A stretch of DNA of 64,000 nucleotides, taken from Dietzia alimentaria 72. Its GTDB lineage: Bacteria; Actinomycetota; Actinomycetes; Mycobacteriales; Mycobacteriaceae. Each line of letters starts with the position of its first letter. Within the stretch, counting starts at the first letter, position 1. The stretch spans positions 17,394-81,393 of the forward strand of contig NZ_AGFF01000031.1 of the NCBI RefSeq assembly GCF_000226215.1, given 5' to 3'. Positions 61,476-64,000 of this stretch are shown here, in pieces. Both the position numbers and the translations under genes were made by a program. The notes below the pieces were generated by a model. It saw only the letters and a program-made list of their open reading frames with translations, was not told the origin of the DNA and made no database searches.

Positions 61476-62045
61476 TCAGTCGAAAGTACGCACCCGCCCC
61501 TCGGGCCGATCCGGCAGCAGGTACTCCGCCGACCTGGCCGCAATCACCGAACCGATGATCACCAACACGAACCCGAGCGCCGCCAGATAAGGCCCGTAAC
61601 TCACCGATACGCCCTGGGGCATGCCGTCCAGCAACGGATCCGCAGCGTCGATCGAGCTGTACAGCATCCACACGAAGACCAGGTGCACGACCAGGACAAC
61701 CGCGGCTGTCACGGCATTGAGGATCGCGAAAAGCCCCAGGCGCGAGACCAGCGTGACCACCGCGAGGAACGACAGCACGATCAGCCCTAAGAAGTTCACC
61801 GGCGTGACCGACCGGAGGTTCAGCACCTCGGGCACCATCAGGCCGCTGATCGATTGCCCATCGCCGGACAACCACGGCAACAGCAGGCTGAGCATCGCTA
61901 TCGCGAGACCCACCAGCGCGAGCGGTCCGCCGATCCGACTCTGAAGAATGGAATCGGATCGTCGCCCGGCCCCGCCCTCAGGGTCTCGTGCCGGACGGTC
62001 GTCGACGGGCGCGGCATCAGGAGTTGATGCGGGATGAGCAGACAT
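61476..62045 (-). CDS. uncharacterised four-TM membrane protein
   Basis: About 189 residues. Soluble Asp/Pro/Ala-rich N terminus (about 35 residues), then four TMs (near 43-62, 84-105, 110-140, 155-175). Between TM1 and TM2 a loop reads SGDGQSISGLMVPEVLNLRS. C-terminal EYLLPDRPEGRVRTFD is basic. I cannot assign a family. Start at ATG 62045 with GGAAGG upstream. A CRP/GlxR-like site lies 35 bp upstream. No operon partner downstream; terminated by a hairpin. Confidence 0.7.
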   Translation of the reverse strand: MSAHPASTPDAAPVDDRPARDPEGGAGRRSDSILQSRIGGPLALVGLAIAMLSLLLPWLSGDGQSISGLMVPEVLNLRSVTPVNFLGLIVLSFLAVVTLVSRLGLFAILNAVTAAVVLVVHLVFVWMLYSSIDAADPLLDGMPQGVSVSYGPYLAALGFVLVIIGSVIAARSAEYLLPDRPEGRVRTFD

Positions 62046-62079
62046 GGTGTCGACCTTCCGTGAGAGCCACACGGAATCA

Positions 62080-62095
62080 TGTGGTGTAGATCACA
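62080..62095. promoter_or_regulatory. CRP/GlxR-like binding site
   Basis: TGTGGTGTAGATCACA matches TGTGA-N6-TCACA with one mismatch. It is 35 bp upstream of the four-TM gene start and 172 bp before the lipase. Confidence 0.45.
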
Positions 62096-62267
62096 TTCTA
62101 CGGCCTGTCGGGCCTGCCCCGCCACTGCGGAATCGAATGCGCTAGCACGAAGCGGACGCCGCTCCGGTCGCCCGCGACCCAACGAGCAGGTAGTACCCCA
62201 CTAATTCGCGGCCACGACATACACTTCGCTCGATTAGTCACTCACACCACAGTCGTCCGGGGGGACA

Positions 62268-63611
62268 GTGCTTCTTCGTCGAACCACGATGCGCGCAGGC
62301 GTATTCGCGGCCGCAATCGCCACCATCGCTGCGAGTGCTTTCATAGCCCCCGCCGCACATGCACAGGGATCGTCCAACGACCCGGCACCGGCCTTCTACC
62401 AGCCGCCGGCCGAACTGCCCTCCGATGCCGGAGTGTTCATCAAGTCCGAGGCTTTCCCACTGGCCGCGGCCATTCCGCCGATCCCCGGCGCCGAGAATAT
62501 CTCCAATGGTGCTGGCGCCCTCTCCACTGACGCACAGCGCATCATGTACACCTCCGTCGGCTCGCGCGGGCAGAAAGTCGCGGTCACCGGTGCCTACCTC
62601 CAGCCGCGGATCGCGTGGACCGGACCCGGCACACGCCCACTCGCCGTAGTGGCCCCCGGAACTCAGGGCCAGGGCGACCACTGTGCCCCGTCCAAGACTT
62701 TCCAGAACCTCGCCACCATCCGCACCGATCCGCCCGGTGTCGGATTTGGCTACGAGCTTCTCCAGGCCTACGCCCTGCTCGACCGGGGATACGCCGTGGC
62801 GATGACCGATTACGAGGGCTTGGGAACGCCCGGCCTCCACTCATATGTCGACCGCGAATCGCAGGCCCGCGCCGTTCTCGACATCGCCCGCGCCGCCTCG
62901 GCAGTGCCCGGCGCCGACGTCGGGGACACCCCGCGCACAGTGCTCACCGGCTACTCGCAGGGTGGTGGCGCAGTGGCCGCTGCAGCCGAACTGCAGCCCC
63001 AGTACGCGCCCGACGTGAACTTGGTCGGCACCGCCGCCGGCTCCCCGCCCGCCGATCTGCTCGCCACCCTGGAGCAGATCGATGGCACCGCGATCTCCGG
63101 CGTGATCGGATACGCGCTCAACAGCCTGCTCGATGCCAACCCGGAGATGGGCCCGCTGCTCGACCCGCACTTCAACGACCTCGGCCGGCAGATGCTGGCG
63201 ACAACCTCTGATCAGTGCATCGCCGAGACCGCGCTGCAGTTCTTCCAACAACGCACCAACCAGTACACGAACACCGGGGAGTCGGCCGGCGCCATCGTGC
63301 GCAAGGATCCGCAGATCTACAAGTTCCTCGAGCAGCAGCGCATCGGGAAGCTCACGCCCACCTCACCGGTGCGGATCCTCTCACCGATCAACGACGACGT
63401 GGTGCCCGGCCCGCAGTCGCAGCAACTGGGCCGCGACTGGTGCGCTCAGGGAGCGGCCGTGGATATGGTCATCGACCCCACCCCGCCGATCGTTCCGGGC
63501 CTCGTGATCAATCACGCCGTCCCGATGATCAGCGGACTCCAGAGCACCGTCCAATACCTCGACGACCGCATCAACGGACTCCCCGCGCCCAGCAACTGCG
63601 GGACGTACTGA
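62268..63611 (+). CDS. secreted lipase (LIP/alpha-beta hydrolase)
   Basis: 447 residues. Signal peptide (RAGVFAAAIATIAASAFIAP, cleavage near AHAQ). Catalytic Ser in VLTGYSQGGGAVAAAAEL, Asp in LSPINDDVVPG and His in LVINHAVPM. Two Cys pairs (DHCAPSK, SDQCIAE, RDWCAQG, SNCGTY) fit an exported protein. Matches the secretory lipase (LIP) family, which hydrolyses triacylglycerols. GTG at 62268 is used; ATG 62289 is a possible alternative. Followed by a minisatellite and a terminator. Confidence 0.9.
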   Translation: MLLRRTTMRAGVFAAAIATIAASAFIAPAAHAQGSSNDPAPAFYQPPAELPSDAGVFIKSEAFPLAAAIPPIPGAENISNGAGALSTDAQRIMYTSVGSRGQKVAVTGAYLQPRIAWTGPGTRPLAVVAPGTQGQGDHCAPSKTFQNLATIRTDPPGVGFGYELLQAYALLDRGYAVAMTDYEGLGTPGLHSYVDRESQARAVLDIARAASAVPGADVGDTPRTVLTGYSQGGGAVAAAAELQPQYAPDVNLVGTAAGSPPADLLATLEQIDGTAISGVIGYALNSLLDANPEMGPLLDPHFNDLGRQMLATTSDQCIAETALQFFQQRTNQYTNTGESAGAIVRKDPQIYKFLEQQRIGKLTPTSPVRILSPINDDVVPGPQSQQLGRDWCAQGAAVDMVIDPTPPIVPGLVINHAVPMISGLQSTVQYLDDRINGLPAPSNCGTY

Positions 63612-63647
63612 CGGACACACCGGCTGTGCCTCACGGCCAGAGCGGCA

Positions 63648-63710
63648 AGGTCGGCCAGGTCGGCCAGGTCGGCCAGGTCGGCCAGGTCGGCCAGGTCGGC
63701 CAGGTCGGCA
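63648..63710. repeat. 9-bp minisatellite, seven units
   Basis: AGGTCGGCC repeated seven times without interruption; the last unit ends in A. It starts 37 bp after the lipase stop. Length may vary between strains. Confidence 0.9.
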
Positions 63711-63763
63711 ATTGAACGTTGGCCGACTCGCTGACGAATGGAATTGAACAAGGTACGCCCGAC

Positions 63764-63797
63764 ACGGGGCGGGACGTGAAGAGGCGTCCCGCCCCGT
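63764..63797 (+). terminator. lipase terminator hairpin
   Basis: Perfect 13-bp stem (ACGGGGCGGGACG / CGTCCCGCCCCGT) with an 8-nt loop, then TCG. Confidence 0.75.
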
Positions 63798-63868
63798 TCG
63801 CGTATTCGTGTCCAGTCTGGTGACAGTCCCGTCGGGCGGCAACCGTGTCAGGTGAGCGGGCATAGCGG

Positions 63869-63990
63869 CAGCGCGACCGTAGCCGGATACGCTGCCGGCT
63901 TGACCTACGCTGCTTCTGGGGACCTTTTTGCCAGCGCGACCCCTCTGTGTGCGGGCATTCCGCCAGCGCAGGTCAGAGGGGCAGCGCGAC
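63869..63990. repeat. dispersed 9-bp repeats CAGCGCGAC, three copies
   Basis: Copies at 63869-63877, 63932-63940 and 63982-63990, plus CAGCGCAGG at 63964. An inverted CCCCTCTG / CAGAGGGG pair (63940-63947 and 63974-63981) lies among them. Confidence 0.6.
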
Positions 63991-64000
63991 TCGAGCAGGA

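Larger units (their letters stand above)
63612..64000. other. 3' intergenic region with repeats and terminator
   Basis: 389 bp to the window edge: a 9-bp minisatellite, a 13-bp-stem terminator and three copies of CAGCGCGAC. No gene I can support. Confidence 0.6.

Noticed and set aside
63648..63710. CRISPR array
   Set aside because: Units are 9 bp and contiguous, with no spacers and no cas genes.
63512..63751. Minus-strand ORF of 79 aa with an Ala-Asp-Leu repeat
   Set aside because: It overlaps the lipase end in antisense, has no Shine-Dalgarno, and its repeat is just the minisatellite read in one frame.
1..64000. Mobile element or prophage
   Set aside because: No transposase, integrase or phage gene, and gene content and base composition look uniform throughout.

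Overview
The window is a gene-dense, high-GC stretch of an actinobacterial chromosome. Several genes are typical of mycolic-acid bacteria (order Mycobacteriales): two DesA3-type acyl-CoA desaturases, a WhiB protein, a gluABCD glutamate transporter, a DUF2993 (LmeA-like) lipid-binding protein, a Tat-exported Rv2525c-like DUF1906 protein, and a tetR-glpD / FAD oxidase / diacylglycerol kinase block laid out like M. tuberculosis Rv2249c-Rv2252. A Dietzia- or Corynebacteriales-like host is my inference; no rRNA or tRNA is present to confirm it. No insertion sequence, prophage, CRISPR array or tRNA was seen, so this looks like core chromosome with some accessory genes.

Layout. 1-5 kb: end of an alpha/beta hydrolase, pirin, YdcF-like protein, AlkA-type glycosylase, GH15 hydrolase and an SDR. 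5-12 kb: class III cyclase, thiol peroxidase, FMN reductase, double hot-dog thioesterase, a tail-to-tail two-component pair, long-form serine acetyltransferase and a small monooxygenase. 12-18.6 kb: DUF1906 protein, SDR, dapA, an untracked 41-aa ORF, a second pirin, a BCCT transporter and a CAP-domain protein. 18.6-23.6 kb: glycerolipid cassette with a clear TetR operator. 23.6-31.4 kb: acetoacetate decarboxylase-like protein, aspA, PAP2-macro pair, htpG, small enzymes and an SDR. 31.5-36.9 kb: gluABCD, desaturase 1 with a coupled unknown gene, and whiB. 37-43 kb: glycosyltransferase, PfpI-like protein, DUF2993 protein, membrane cyclase and DEAD-box helicase. 43-48.8 kb: two hairpins, TesB-like thioesterase, desaturase 2, LLM flavoprotein, thiM-thiE and a VOC protein. 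48.8-53.8 kb: a giant BTAD/AAA regulator, an untracked 44-aa acidic ORF, a DUF5684-like membrane protein and a DUF1707 protein. 53.8-58.3 kb: NiaP-like transporter, AhpD-like protein, sodC, A24 peptidase and a heliorhodopsin. 58.4-62 kb: copA, copZ and csoR, then a small membrane protein. 62.2-64 kb: secreted lipase followed by a 9-bp minisatellite, a strong terminator and short dispersed repeats.

Themes. Many genes appear to be transcribed without a leader: a TANNNT box lies 6-7 nt before the ATG and no Shine-Dalgarno is visible. Two adenylate cyclases and two CRP/GlxR-like sites suggest cAMP control. Matching TAGTTGA half-site palindromes sit before a pirin and a flavin reductase. The observations most worth following are the heliorhodopsin, the two small ORFs (one with no basic residue, porin-peptide-like), the 76-nt palindrome after the helicase, and the TetR operator that overlaps a leaderless promoter.
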